Assembly (NCBI GenBank): GCA_038373885.1
Contig: JAWZYV010013138.1
Location: 186,001-250,000 of the forward strand
Source of the DNA: Cheiracanthium punctorium
Taxonomy: Eukaryota; Arthropoda; Arachnida; Araneae; Cheiracanthiidae
Direction of reading: 5' to 3'
Length of the DNA: 64,000 nucleotides
The notes under the pieces are model-generated. The model saw nothing but the letters and a program-made list of their open reading frames with translations, was not told the DNA's origin and did not search any database. Position numbers and translations under genes: made by a program. Of this stretch, positions 22,356 through 34,150 are shown piece after piece. Within the stretch, counting starts at the first letter, position 1; every line of letters begins with the position of its first letter.

Positions 22356-23588
22356 ATGAAGATTAGAATGTCCAAACATAGCTCGATCAAAGATAACGAG
22401 CACGCTCTTCGAGTTAGTGTAGATGACAAGGAGTTCTACATCTCTGGTCCTCAATGAAGAAGAACAGCAAATTTTCAGAAAGAATTAAGAAATATCAAAT
22501 TCAAAGATGCTTTTTTCAAGTTTTTAATTCATCATTGAGCTGATCAGGAAATGGCTATTATTATTAGTAACGAAACAATTCATCTTAATCATGATATGTG
22601 TTATGTATATTCAGTTACCGATAATAAAGTTACCTGAACAATCGACCATGAACTCTCATGCCCTGATCATGAAGAAGCAGATACAAAAATTGTATTTTTG
22701 GCAAGTCAAATAAAAGAAGATTCCACAGTTACAATCAGAACTTCAGACACAGATATTGTTGTCATCATGTTGGTCAATATGGGGCATCTCCAAGCATCGG
22801 TTAAAATATGGATGGATCTTGGAGTTCACAATGCACGCCGTTCTATTGACGTATCTGCTCTTTATGCTAAGCTCGGCCCAATAATTTCGCTAGCGCTACC
22901 AGCTCTTCAAGCGCTAACAGGATGCGATTACAATCCGGCACTTCACAGACGAAGCAAAAAAAAAACTGCAAATTTTTATGGGTTCAAATGTTTTTCAGAA
23001 GATATTTGCAGATGTAGGGTCAGAGGATCATAATATAGAAGATTCTTTTGACATTTTACAATCTTTTATCTGCCACTTGTATGGTTTGAAAAAATTAGCT
23101 GATGTCAACCTTGCAAGAACAGAAATCTTTAATAAGACCTACAAAGTTAGATACGTCTTAGCCTTTCTCACTGAACGTCCGTAAATACGATGCTTGTTGC
23201 TTGCCTCCTTGCCAATCTGAACTACAGCAGCACTGATTGCGAACGAAGTATATTGCGTGCTTGTGGAGAAATGCACACAATAAAACTATGATTGACATGT
23301 CACCAACAGATTACGGGTGGACAAATGTCGATGGAAAATTTCAAATGACTTGGTTTGTTGGCAATCAGTTACCTATGCCGTCATAACACCAGTTATTGAC
23401 GAAACTTCAGACTTAGGTATATTTCTTTCTAATACGTTGATAACATGCTATTCATGAAATCAATGAAATTGTGTTAACGGTTATAAGGATTTCCTGTTAC
23501 AGATACGAAAACTGCAGACAATATTGGAGGTCCAATTGAATTATTAGATTTGCAGTATGATAATTCTTCGTATGACGACGAAGATTGA
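22356..23588 (+). pseudogene. PIN/FEN-like nuclease-type protein of a DNA transposon (broken, one intron)
   Basis: From ATG 22356 one frame runs to ~22960, interrupted only by three TGA codons where Trp fits (first at 22455). It then shifts frame at ~22960 and ~23182. Motifs in order are HEEADTKIV (~22670), TSDTDIVVI (~22745), ALTGCDYNPA (~22915), then CLWRNAH and PTDYGW. The E-A-D, D-T-D and G-C-D-Y acidic residues, with gaps of about 24 and 58 residues, match the metal-binding layout of FEN/XPG nucleases. The last exon follows an 86-bp GT-AG intron (23417-23502) and encodes an acidic tail ending SSYDDED. AATAAA follows near 23636. The family recurs as unnamed proteins in animal genomes (recalled, not searched). 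The role as a mobility protein is inferred from the flanking TIRs. Confidence 0.65.
23417..23502 (+). other. Predicted spliceosomal intron in the PIN-like pseudogene
   Basis: The donor is TTAG|GTATAT, and the acceptor is TTCCTGTTACAG preceded by a pyrimidine-rich stretch. Joining the exons (phase 1) gives DETSDL-DTKTADN and an open frame to the TGA at 23586-23588. Confidence 0.6.
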
Positions 23589-24329
23589 AAATAATTTTTT
23601 CAACAGATGTATTTTATTTTTATATTATTTTCTAAATAAATTAAAGTGTAAATATTTAAATAATTTTACGTGCTTTTATTCGTCACATTTTATGGACATT
23701 GAAAAAAAATTCATAATTTTTTTCTAGCCGTCAGATTAATGATACCCCTGAAAATAATCGTCAGATTTTAGGCTACCATGACTGGAACATCAAGCTAAAT
23801 CTTCTGTATCAAAATCTGACACGCTCGAGTACTTCAATATGGCGATTTTTTTTTTCATTTTCTAAAATTCGCTACGAGCTTGCGTCACTTCCGAAACGTC
23901 AGTCTTTTGAATGGCAGCATTTTTAGGATTCACTTAACATCCCCTCTGAATATCTGACGCGCTCGAAAAAATACATTTTTTTTCTATTTTCTACCCATCC
24001 GGATGGCCACCCCCACCACGCAAGTCGGCAGATGAACATACCTTTGGTATCAAAGACACGCTGGGGCATCTAAACTATCAATATCTGACGCGCTCGAGTA
24101 TCTCCATGTAACTGTTTTTTTTTTTTTTTTTTTACATTTTTGAAGGTCTGTATACACTTCCCCCACCACTGAAAGGAAACATTATATAACTTTTTATTCT
24201 TCTTATTATCTAAACTACAAAATCTAATAGGTCCTCACGACACTCGAGTAACTCCCCAATTAGCATCATGGGATCCCCTACTATAGATCATCATGGAAAA
24301 ATTTCGTAGCACAATTCATAGGTAATTAG

Positions 24330-24503
24330 TTGCAACCAAGAAAAGCAATAGGCCTAAATCACGAGGAACTTATAAGAAAGAAATTAGTCTACAATGAAAA
24401 TGATTTTTCAGATTATTTTACTGCCTGCATGGACAATTTAAAAACAGCTAAGCAAATGAAGAATGGGTACAATGTATTATCTGTTAAAAATGGGACTACG
24501 TAA
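24330..24503 (+). CDS. Possible terminal exon or relic ORF (57 codons)
   Basis: The frame opens directly after AATTAG (an acceptor-like AG) and ends with TAA. It encodes a charged, non-repetitive sequence with GLNHEELIRKKL and DNLKTAKQMKNGYNV. The composition is protein-like and unlike the AT-rich junk around it, but I recognise no family and there is no early ATG. It lies just outside the right end of the TIR element. It may be an exon remnant of an unknown gene or retroelement. Confidence 0.22.
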   Translation: MQPRKAIGLNHEELIRKKLVYNENDFSDYFTACMDNLKTAKQMKNGYNVLSVKNGTT

Positions 24504-25017
24504 AGTGTACAACCATGTTCAATACCAATATGAATGCCCAAATTGTTTTCCTTGAGTTTTTCTTTTTAATGTTAGTAATTTCTCTAAATGTGTTTGTTTC
24601 ACTAATCTTCATTTTAAGAACATATAATTATTTACCATAATGAATTTTATTTATTATTTAGCACTGTCTCTATTTAATATAACTCATTGAATATCTTTTT
24701 TTTCTGTAACACGCAAGCGTCAAGAAATACAGTTCGAAATGTTATGTCAAATATATTTTCACTTTCAATAATAATATATCATGTTGCAATTGTCCCAAGA
24801 TTGGGGACAATCTTAACATTATACACTGTTGTATACATATTAAAAGTCTACGCACGTGGCATGGCATGTCAACTGTTAACTGAAGTTGCATTTATAAAGG
24901 ATGCAGTGTTGCCAAACTTTCTCAGACATTTCCCCCTAAACGTGATCGAATTTCCTCCCGATAAGAAGAAACAATTTCCTTCCGAACTTTAAAACTTCCC
25001 CATAGATGTTAAATATA
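24504..25017. other. Intergenic stretch
   Basis: The open frame 24687-24992 has no recognisable domain. Nothing else seen. Confidence 0.4.
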
Positions 25018-25660
25018 TATATAATTAAATCTTATATAAAAGTAATTAAAAATACAGAAATTACACACGCTACATAGCGCTTATGGAAGCCGCTTAATGG
25101 AAAACTTAATACTTTAGTATATATTAGAAAAACGCCCCCCCCCCAGGCCAGTTATTGTTATTATAGAATTAATACATAAAATGCATCATCTCAACAGAGG
25201 GAGAATTGCACAACACCAAAACCATAGGTTTCCGACTCACAGCCTGAGGTTTTGCCAAGGAAATGTGTTATAAGTACAAGCCGTATTCAACAGACATTAC
25301 TATAAATGTATTTAAACTGCTACAGATGTATTTAAATTGTTACGAGGCAAATAAACATTCACTCCACTTACGGCAAACCCCAGAGGTGTGATTCTCCCTG
25401 ACCTATGGGGAAAAAATAGAAAATTTACTTACAAATTACAACACGAAAAAGCTGCAACTCGCAAACGTGTAACACACAAAACATAACAAGGTAATGATAG
25501 TTCCAGAATCCCAAGAATCATAGCCAGACTTCTTTCCAATCAGCGTGTAGTGTGTCTGTTGCCAAATTTCAACAACTTGTACTTCCCTGAGGTTCTGTCA
25601 TGTAGCGTGTAGCGTGTGTAATTGCTGTATTTTTAATTACTTTTATATAAGATTTAATTG
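25018..25660. repeat. Inverted-repeat-bounded segment (left arm complex)
   Basis: About 55 bp at 25018-25075 (AATTAAATCTTATATAAAAG onward, to ACACACGCTAC) are inverted at 25607-25660. The enclosed ~490 bp (25120-25605) are themselves inverted again at 26595-27090, so this is one full MITE-like unit. Confidence 0.6.
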
Positions 25661-27084
25661 TATGTATTGGTACATTTTTTCAAGCTGCCATTTGGCGCTT
25701 AAATGTTTTAACCAATTTTAATCGGGCAATAATCGGGCTATTCTCTATTACACTGGTTACAAAACATGAAAATTTTTAAATTACAAGTGTTCGACTTTGA
25801 AAATTTATTTACCAGCATTCCGATTGATGATTTATATAAAACTTTATTGAATATTTTTGATAATTTTAATATTGAACTTGAATTGAATACTAATAGAGAA
25901 TTTTTTGTCACAATAACTAATTTTTGTCTTTACAACAACTTTATCATGTTTAATTCTGTCATTTACAGACAAAGTAAAGGAATACGTATGGGCACAAATT
26001 ACTCCAGCACTGCAGCTAATCTTTATTTATTTTTTTATGAATATATATTTTTTTTTTGCAATAATCCACTAAATTTTGCTGTTTTCCATTACATAGATGA
26101 CGTTCTTGTCATCAATGGAGACTTTAATGAAATAAAACATTTTAATTTATCCCGACGCTCTTAATCTCAAGCCGACTCATTCAGATTCTAATACTGTTAG
26201 CTCTTTGGATTTAAATTTAACTTTATTCAACAATATTTTACACATTAATATATTTGATAAAAGAAAAAATTTCAATTTTGATGCAGTGTCTTTACCTCAT
26301 TGGTCTTCAAATATTCATAAAAAAGTCTTTACAAACATTTTAATTAGCCAGCTTATTAGATATTTCCGTTTATGTAGTAATAGACAGTTTCTAAATTATA
26401 ATATATACTTATTTGCTGCTAAATTATTTTATATAAACAATTTTCCTCTTAATTTCATCAATTTTTATATAAAATGTCTTAATAATAGTCTAAATCCTTG
26501 CTATTAATCCTTCCTTTGCACCTTTTCTAGTATTTGACGTTTTGCGTTAAAGTGGTTTCTTGCAGTATGACACACTTGTACCAAAGCCCACAGGGGGCTC
26601 TCGCAACATGACAGAATCTCAGGGAAGTACAATTTTTTGAAATTTGGCAACAGACACAGTACACGCTGATTGGAAAAAAGTCTGGCCATGATTCTTGGGA
26701 TTCTGGAACTATCATTACCTTGTTATTTTTCTCTGTGTTACACGTTTGCAAGCTGTGGCTTTTTCGTGTTGTAATTTGTAAGTAAATTTTCTATTTTTTT
26801 CCCCATAGGTCAGGGAGAATCACACCTCTGGGGTTTGCCGTAAGTGGAGTGAATGTTTATTTGCCTCGTAAATTACTCCAATTTAAATACATTTGTAGCA
26901 GTTTAAATACATTTATAGCAATGTCTGTTGAATACGGCTTGTACTTATAACACATTTCCTTGGCAAAACCTCAGGCTGTGAGTCAGAAAACTATGGTTTT
27001 GGTATTGTGCAATTCTCCCTCTGTTGAGACGTTGCATTTTAAGTATTAATTCTATCATAACAATGGCTGGCCTGGGGGGCGTTT

Positions 27085-27090
<6 letters not shown>
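25120..27090. repeat. Large inverted repeat flanking a reverse transcriptase relic
   Basis: The arms 25120-25605 and 26595-27090 are reverse complements with only scattered differences; shared phrases include GGTTTTGCCAAGGAAATGTG and GATTCTCCCTGACCTATGGG. The ~990-bp centre contains the RT pseudogene at 25766-26507. The right arm abuts an (AT)n tract. Confidence 0.8.
25766..26507 (+). pseudogene. Penelope-like-type reverse transcriptase, partial
   Basis: The first frame (25766-26164) gives VFDFENLFTSIPIDDLYK (finger/palm start), GIRMGTNYSSTAANLYLF (the GxPMGTN RT motif) and HYIDDVLVIN (YIDD catalytic box, two Asp intact). A one-base shift near 26146 leads into the second frame, with SSLDLNLTLFNN, FDKRKNFNF, SLPHWSSNI and ISQLIRYFRLCS to 26507. 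The order fits RTs of Penelope-like elements; no GIY-YIG endonuclease is seen. Length ~245 residues against 400 or more for a full RT, so both ends are missing. Other RT classes with YIDD are not fully excluded. Confidence 0.68.

Positions 27091-27150
<60 letters not shown>
27088..27150. repeat. (AT)n microsatellite, ~60 bp
   Basis: Pure TA dinucleotide run at the edge of the right inverted arm. Confidence 0.95.
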
Positions 27151-27153
<3 letters not shown>

Positions 27154-27460
27154 GCGTGATTATAATTAAAGTTCCACTTTAAAACGATCAGAAAAGGAAA
27201 ACTACTGGACCAAATGTTATCAACTTGGTAATTGTGTAAAGGTGGTCAGGGGATTTATTATACGCGGAAAAAAAGCTCAAAAATTCAATGATGATTTTAT
27301 TTTTATAAATTCTTCATGGGGGGTCAGGGGCCAGCCCCCCCCCCATGAAGAACAGTTTGGAGGAGGTCCAAACAGTAAAAAAGACAGTATTTTCTTAAAA
27401 AGGACGCTATATCATTATAATTTTAAAACAAACATCAAAATTTCCTGGTTTACCACGGGA
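27151..27460. mobile_element. DNA-transposon end plus partial hAT MITE
   Basis: After the AT tract, CAGCGTGATTATAATTAAAG resembles a mariner-type 5' end. Bases ~27357-27450 align with the interior of the MITE at 19271 (GGAGG-GGTCCAAAC-GT-AAAAAG). Boundaries are not defined. Confidence 0.45.
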
Positions 27461-28836
27461 TATTCTAATCACATGACTTTGAAGTTTCTTGCTTTTGAAC
27501 ATAGATGTAGGAATAACTAGATTGGGCATAACGGGGGGAGGGACTTGATGCCTCGAAACGGTAGCCATTGTAGTGGCATACTCATGCGAAGAAAGGTACT
27601 TGCTTATATGTTAATGATTCTTTCAATTGTTTTAAGAAAATCTTTAATTAAAAAATACTCCAAGTAAATATTTAAATGGTATCAGTAAATTAATATTTGT
27701 AAATCATTTTCAGTAGAACTAATCTGTATTTAATGCGAATTAAATTGATGATTAAAATTCTGAATTTTTATCAACATTTTTTATCAACATTTATTCGTCA
27801 TTGGATCTTAAAGTTTCTGTAATGCAATAACAATTATGTCTGTGTCAATTAATCGATTAAATGGTTCGAATGTTCGATTAATTTTCTTCCTGGCTATTTC
27901 TATTCGGCTAATTCGATCACATTGCTGTTAAAAATATATTTATTCACTATTCAAGTTTGATTAAAATCATATTTTCTTCTATAATATTCGACCTTCCTCG
28001 AGTGTAAATCTTCGTTGAAACAGCGTAACTTGCTGGGTGTAATTCTTTGTTATTATTGGTTATGGAATTTATATTGTAGCTCTAAAAACTTCTATGATGA
28101 TTTCAAGAAGTTTGATTTCTGTTTTGAACGTAAAGAGAAAACGTTGTGAATAAGATCTAATTTCACATAAAAATCATTATAAATTTTGATCTCATATATA
28201 GGTAAAAGCGATGGTACTAGTTATCAGTATCTGCCTAGGTATCATAATTGAACATCTGAAGGTTTAACCAATTTATACATTATTTTACTTTAAAAAAATC
28301 AAAAAATACTTCCACCGCTAATGTTCTGCGAGCTAGGATAGATTTTTTATTTTGCAATACGTGCTTAAGACTTTTCTCATTAAAAAAATAAAATACATGC
28401 ATATGCATTATTAGTGTACATTTTGTCCTTTTTAAATAAGATTTATTGATTTATTTAATTTTACTTACAATTACTACTAAACATATTGGGCGAGGAGAGA
28501 ACTTATTGCTGAATTGATTTTGCAAAATATCAAACGATTTTGCAGTAACGGAAATAGCGTCTTTGATATTAACTATTCTTGAGAAGAGTTCAAATGCAAC
28601 TTCTTTATAAAACTTGTAACCATCTCTAATTACACAATCACAGTGATTTTTAAAAAGTTTATTCTATTAAAAATCCAACATGAATTCATATTCTCTATGC
28701 TTCTCTATCCAGTGGAGCAGCTGAGTATGGCAGGTAGGGCACCTTCCATGCGCAATACTTTAAAGTGGTTACAGATTCCAACAAAGACACTGACACAATG
28801 AATGAAACAATCAACCCATTCACTCTTACCTTTACA
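27461..28836. other. Intergenic stretch
   Basis: AT-rich, no gene or repeat recognised. Confidence 0.5.
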
Positions 28837-28998
28837 GGGATGCGACGACAGTGATTATTTCTTCTGCAATCATCGTTGCTTCCTAGTTTCGGTCTTTGAA
28901 TGATCCTGTTTAGGCCAGTAACCCAAATTTGAGTTGCACTGAAAGACCCAAACCGGGAAGCAACGCTGAATGCAGAAGAAAAAATCGCTGTCGTCACT
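28837..28998. repeat. Hairpin: ~62-bp imperfect inverted repeat
   Basis: The left arm (about 28838-28905) and right arm (28930-28998) are complementary: GACGACAGTGATTATTTCTT against GACGACAGCGATTTTTTCTT when reversed, continuing through CGTTGCTTCC. A ~25-base loop separates them. It could be a small MITE or a hairpin RNA source. The 100-codon minus frame across it (28695-28997) is best explained by the hairpin. Confidence 0.65.
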
Positions 28999-29884
28999 TC
29001 CTTGAAACGATGAAAACGAACAAGTTAAACAAAACGCTAAAATATCTATTTTAAATGACTGCTCTTAGAACATGAATCTGTGAAACTTTTATAATTTGAA
29101 AATATAATTTGTCATTCGAAAGAAATGTTTAGAATGACCGTACTAAGTGTTCAGTGTCTTTCTAACTAAGAGAAAGAGCGCATAATGTTGTGTTACCTAG
29201 GTACGACACTGAATCTAAAATTTTTCTGAGTTGGCAGACATGCAGCTGCAACATTTTCAATGTATACTTTTTAACTTTAGTTTATACAAACGGGTAAAAA
29301 ATCATAAGAATTTCATTCACACTAAATATCTTATATAAAATGCATAAGGTATTACGAAAAATGATATTTTTGGAGGAAACAAATTATTTTGCACTTTTTT
29401 TTTTTTTTTTGGTGTGTGTGTGTGTGTTTCTATGAATTTATTCTTATGTATACTTTGTTATCTTTTATTAAAATAATAAACAATATACCACACAAAAAAG
29501 TACAGAATGCCTTTATTTTAAAATGCCAAAACAGAAGGATTTGGGGGAAACAGCTTTTCAAGAAATAAAAGCTTTAGTTTAATAGTATATAAGAATATTC
29601 TACGGTGAAATAGAAATCTGTTATCATATTTAGTGGACTTTATACGAAATGAAGTACCCAAGAATAATCGTGTTACAATATTAATAAATTTTCCCAAAAC
29701 AAATAAATAAATAATTATTATTTTAATTAACAAAAAATTTATACAATCAGCAAATAAATTAGAAAGGTATTCAGGACGCTATCACTGTTGAGCTACATAG
29801 GATTTAGAGAAGGGGCCTAATGTATTTCGCAGTACACAAATGATAAAATATTATACTTTTATCCGATACATTTTTTACCCATTT
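28999..29884. other. Intergenic stretch with T and GT runs
   Basis: There is a T run followed by (TG)n near 29396-29430. No gene seen; the minus frame 29518-29733 has no domain. Confidence 0.5.
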
Positions 29885-29892
29885 TCTGAGAT

Positions 29893-30063
29893 CAGGGGGG
29901 TAGCCGAGGGGGGGAGGGTTAGGGGGGGTCATAACCCCCCCATGAGGAATTTTTTGCCATACAAAATGTGCATTCTTCACTACATTATCACACACACGTA
30001 TATATATATATGAGTTGTAGTAGTCGTAACCCTCCCCATGAAAAATTTCTGGCTACGCCCCTG
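29893..30063. mobile_element. hAT-type MITE (171 bp) with target duplication
   Basis: Ends CAGGGGGGTAGCCGAGG and CAGGGGCGTAGCCAG (reverse complement). Flanks TCTGAGAT (29885-29892) and TCTGTGAT (30064-30071) match at 7 of 8. It contains a short TA run. Confidence 0.88.
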
Positions 30064-30071
30064 TCTGTGAT

Positions 30072-32107
30072 TATTACTCGGACAAATATACTGAAATTTA
30101 GTCTAGAGTAAGGTGGTAAGGTGTTTCAGTTCTCAAGAACTAAGACTTTTTTTTTAGATCTTGTCAGAAAATTGTTAAAAAATAATTTTTTAATTAAAAA
30201 ATTGGTTAGGGGGACTTTTTCATTAGAGTTTACAAGCTGCATTTTTTTTTTGTTGTATTTATCAACATTAATAATATTCTTTACAAGATACAAACCTTAA
30301 TAAGGTTACTAAAAAAGTCAATATATGAACTTGATCCTAAGTATAGAGGAAACTTTTTTCATTATTTTTAATGCATTATGCATGTCCTTTAAAATTACAT
30401 GAGAGGATTAATTTGTCATGTATAATTGACATTCATTTTATTAAAAAAATTTCGTTTTGAAAATAAATGCTTGAAAGCACCATGATATTAATTTTTCTGT
30501 CATTTTTACACTATATTTCCTTTCTGCGCAGTTTAGAAAAAGTTTCCTCCTTTACAAAAAATGCTCATGAGTTAATTTGCGACAAATTCTCTAAGAAAAA
30601 TAAATGTTTTTATCCTGCCTTAAATCCAAACCATTTCTTGATTAATCCAGAATTCCATAGAAACTGTATTACCGCTAAAATACATCGGTGTACGCTTCAT
30701 TAAGAAGTCTATTCAAAATCATTCCTATTTGGGAATTTAGATTACAAAGGAAATTCACTTCCTTATCCAAAAATCTAAGAGAAAAAAACAATATAGTCTT
30801 GAGTCATATATTGATTTAGTAATAACACATGCTTTTTATTCGAGGGGGGGGGGGGAGACAAATTTTGTAAGCTGAAATTAGTCTGTGCTTTTAAAATTCA
30901 AGAGATTTATGGGTGGTTTTGGAAAAAAAAAGGAAGAAGTCAGACTCTAAAACATTCTAAACGTGCATTTACAAAATCTTTTTTTTTTTTTTTTTTCAAA
31001 ATCGTTTTAATATATTATTCCTTTAGAAAAAAAAAAGACGGGTGTACTATTCAAGTATACTAATTGAATTAACCTTGTCGTCATAAAGAATCACGTAAGA
31101 TTTATAAACTTTCAGATAATTAACGTCATATTGAAAGTAAATTTGCAACTTGAGCGATGCTTAAATATTTCCTTCAGATAACATAGTTTGACATTTTTCA
31201 CGTGATTAAAATACATAAACTATGTTCTTCTGCTGAACTATGGGAAATTTAAATAAGTAACGTGTTTATCAGAAGATTTGTTACGATAATGGCTTTAAAG
31301 CACAATATACCTTGTTAATAAATCTTCCGTGAGTATTAAATTGAGTATTTGTTATATACATTCATCATTTTTAACGGGCGCCTTACAATTAACTGAACGA
31401 TGAGAATTTTCTATATAACTATGCATACCGTGGCACTTTCAACTAAAAAGATTGCTGATCGTTCTTCATTTTAATCAAACTAAATTGTACTGTCAGATAC
31501 CAGAGTGGACATTTACATAATTAATTCATTGAGCAATTGTATTTATTATTTCAATGTTATAGGAATTTATTATTTTTATTACATATTGGACAATCAATAA
31601 GAAAACTACAATGTTTATTTTGACTAAAATTTTTAATTTTTCTTAATTTTATTTAATTTAATGTCATTTACAGAGTGAACATCTGACAGAGTTTTAAGCT
31701 AAAAAATCTATTATTCGTCCTCAGTGTGAAAATTGTACTAGTTTTGTTAAATCTTGCTAACAAAATATTTTTATGGCACATAAAATTTGGAAGTTCTAGA
31801 ATAACAAACTTTGAACACTTGTTCAGACAAGAATGCAGACTATGGCTATTACAACTCTTAAGAACTAGTGTCTTTCAACTGACCTCTATTACACAGTATT
31901 AGTCGAGTATGGGAAAATTTCGTGGAAGTCGGTTGGGAGAGAGGAAAAAGAAAGGTTTTATGGCTGGCCCCCTTTCAAAGATTCTTATCTAGGTATCATC
32001 TTGACCAGTCAGAATTCATATAACCTCAACTGTGCTCTTGTTTGTAAAAAGGATAAAAAGTCTTGGTTCCAGAACTCCATTCCATACCGAGAAGTTAGAC
32101 GTTAGAA
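30072..32107. other. Long AT-rich intergenic stretch
   Basis: Contains G, A and T homopolymers (near 30844, 30979, 31031). The frame 30467-30703 has no domain. No gene recognised. Confidence 0.45.
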
Positions 32108-32185
32108 ATGGCAGTTCAATTTATTCAATCAAGACGTGGAAAGCAGTTAGCGATTTTTGAAAATGGCATATTTAAGTACCAATAG
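32108..32185 (+). pseudogene. FLYWCH-type zinc finger start (fragment)
   Basis: ATG opens 25 codons beginning MAVQFIQSRRGKQLAIFEN and stopping at TAG. The pattern F-x-x-S-x-R-G-K-x-L resembles the start of FLYWCH zinc fingers, which occur in MULE-type transposases and in BTB-family regulators. The Cys/His residues that define the domain are not readable downstream without frame breaks, so this is a weak call based on the first 20 residues. Confidence 0.35.
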
Positions 32186-33499
32186 ATTTAAGGCTAATAA
32201 CATATCTTTATAAAATGGCTCTAAAATATAAAAATCCTGGCAGATTTTTAAAATCATTAATATATCCTGTATGTCTAAGTAATTTTGTATGTCCAAATAA
32301 GAATTTTTGGATGGAGAAGATGGGGATTAAAATCGATGGGAAGATGGGGATTGATCACTGGTTCGTTTTTCTTTTTAGGTTGTTTTTTTAAAAACTTACT
32401 GATCCAGATATAAGCCATATTAAGTGCATAGTTACAAATGTATTATCGAGTAGTATACACACTAATAAGTTAATTAATTACATATAAATAATAATATTTT
32501 TATTACCTACTGTTACTATTATTGCTTTTTTACTTCATTTCATATACTGAAAACAGTATTATACATTTAAAAAAATTATTTATTTATTTATTTTATTTTC
32601 CGTTCGTACTCTTTATCTGTGTAAGTCTGTGTTGCTCATTGGTTTGCTGTACTACATTTTTTTGGATTTTACACTTCCTTCACCGTTCAATGTTTCTTCG
32701 TTCTAGAACGTTTGTTCACCGAGTTTAACGAGCACATTTACCGATTAACGATTAGATGTTTTCGGTGATATGTTCGGAATCGTTCCCGCGACCGTTCGGT
32801 TAGTGATCCCATATCTTTACTATTGAACTACCAGGTTCTATAGTTTAGCAACAGAAATATAGTCTTCACCAATGAAAATTTATATTAACTTGATTATCGT
32901 GTTTACTCGCGTAATAGTCTCCCTCCCATATTAAACGCACTCCCTGTTTTGAAGCAGAAAAATCATCAAAATATTTTCAAACCATAAAATTCTTAATCAT
33001 GTATTTGATCTTCATTTATGTGTATAAAAATATTACTAGAAACAGAAAAATGGCTCTATTTTGCGTGCAACTGACCAAAAGATTATTCAAAATACGGCAG
33101 GTAATCTGGAAACATTTGGTAAGTTAGTAATTTTATACTTGTCTGCCAGTGGTCCAAATTCGACCATAGAGTACTGAATTTTTTAATTTGAGGGCAAATA
33201 CAGTTTTTCTGTCAAAGAGTATGTCTCAAGATTCCATATACAGTGAATACTAAAGTGAAGGAATCTCCAGATGTTTTTTTAAATACTAATTATTTTTGCT
33301 CTTACTTTTCATTAAAATACACGAAAGTGTGAAAGAGTGAGAATTAAATGTAATAATTAAGCTTATTTTAAAATAATAGGTGGTGTTCTTCTCGACTGGC
33401 TATGCTCTCTGTTGTCGTGGCCTGTTTAGGACTACATTAGTTGTATGGGTCTGGATACAAAACACCATAAACTGAAATGCAAATTAGTGGCATGATAGG
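32186..33499. other. Intergenic stretch
   Basis: No gene recognised; frame 32522-32728 is low-complexity. Confidence 0.45.
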
Positions 33500-34150
33500 T
33501 GGCCACTCAACTTAAACTATAGGCAACGAATTTTTTTTTAAGTTTTATTGGATTTTTAGATTTTTTGAAAATCTTCTTAAAAAATGCGCAATTTTTTATT
33601 CACACATCATGTAAGAACGACTAAAGCGAACGAAAAGAAATTTGGTGACATAATAGGTAAACTATAGCCGTGAAAATTTGGATTAGTTTTTCAAAAAAAA
33701 ATATTTAAAATGTGTAAATATTTGTCTATCACATATAAACCTTTGAAGGGAATGAAAAAAAATTACCATAATCACATAGGTTGTCACTTAAACTATAGGT
33801 GTCAAAGTATTTTGATTTTTTTACAGATTTTAAAGTTTTGCGAAAATAGAGAAATGTTTGTTCCATTCCTGGAAAATTGTAATGGAACAGAATGAAATTT
33901 GAGATTATTTTATGTGGCAAGTTTATCTGTTAACTATAGATGCCAAAATTGTTTCAAATATTTCAAATATTTTGAGATTTTGTAAAAATCGTGTAAATGT
34001 TTGTTCTCGTATCCCTCAAAAACAGCTTTAGAGAGTAGAATGAAATTTAGTAACATTATGATCAGTAACAACTAAAACAATAAATGCCTGATTTTATTTT
34101 ATCTTGAGTTTGAATAAATTTTAAGACTTTGCAAAATTGTATTTTTTTTA
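33500..34150 (+). repeat. Degenerate ~140-bp tandem repeat, about five units
   Basis: The phrase AACTATAG with GTGCCA-like continuation recurs at about 33515, 33659, 33791, 33932 and (degenerate) 34070, so spacing is 132-144 bp. Each unit continues with a T-rich part and a TGTAAATGTTTGTTC-like or GAATGAAATTTG-like phrase. Confidence 0.6.

Larger units (their letters stand above)
21468..24283 (+). mobile_element. TIR DNA transposon relic of unassigned superfamily (2.8 kb)
   Basis: The left end TAGTAGGGGAGCCCATGGTG and the reverse complement of the right end (TAGTAGGGGATCCCATGATG) pair over ~45 bp, both running into ACTCGAG. Subterminal motifs of the form TCTGACGCGCTCGAGTA recur on both sides: near 21500, 21655, 21790, 22100 and 22230 on the left, and near 23815, 23955, 24085 and 24235 on the right. 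TAG lies directly outside both ends, a possible 3-bp target duplication. The left ~444 bp are tandemly duplicated (next left end at 21912). The only gene is the pseudogene at 22356-23588. Superfamily unknown to me. Confidence 0.65.

Noticed and set aside
28695..28997. 100-codon minus-strand frame followed by a splice-donor-like AAG|GTAAGAG
   Set aside because: The frame lies over both arms of a hairpin, which explains its length and composition. No domain and no second exon seen.
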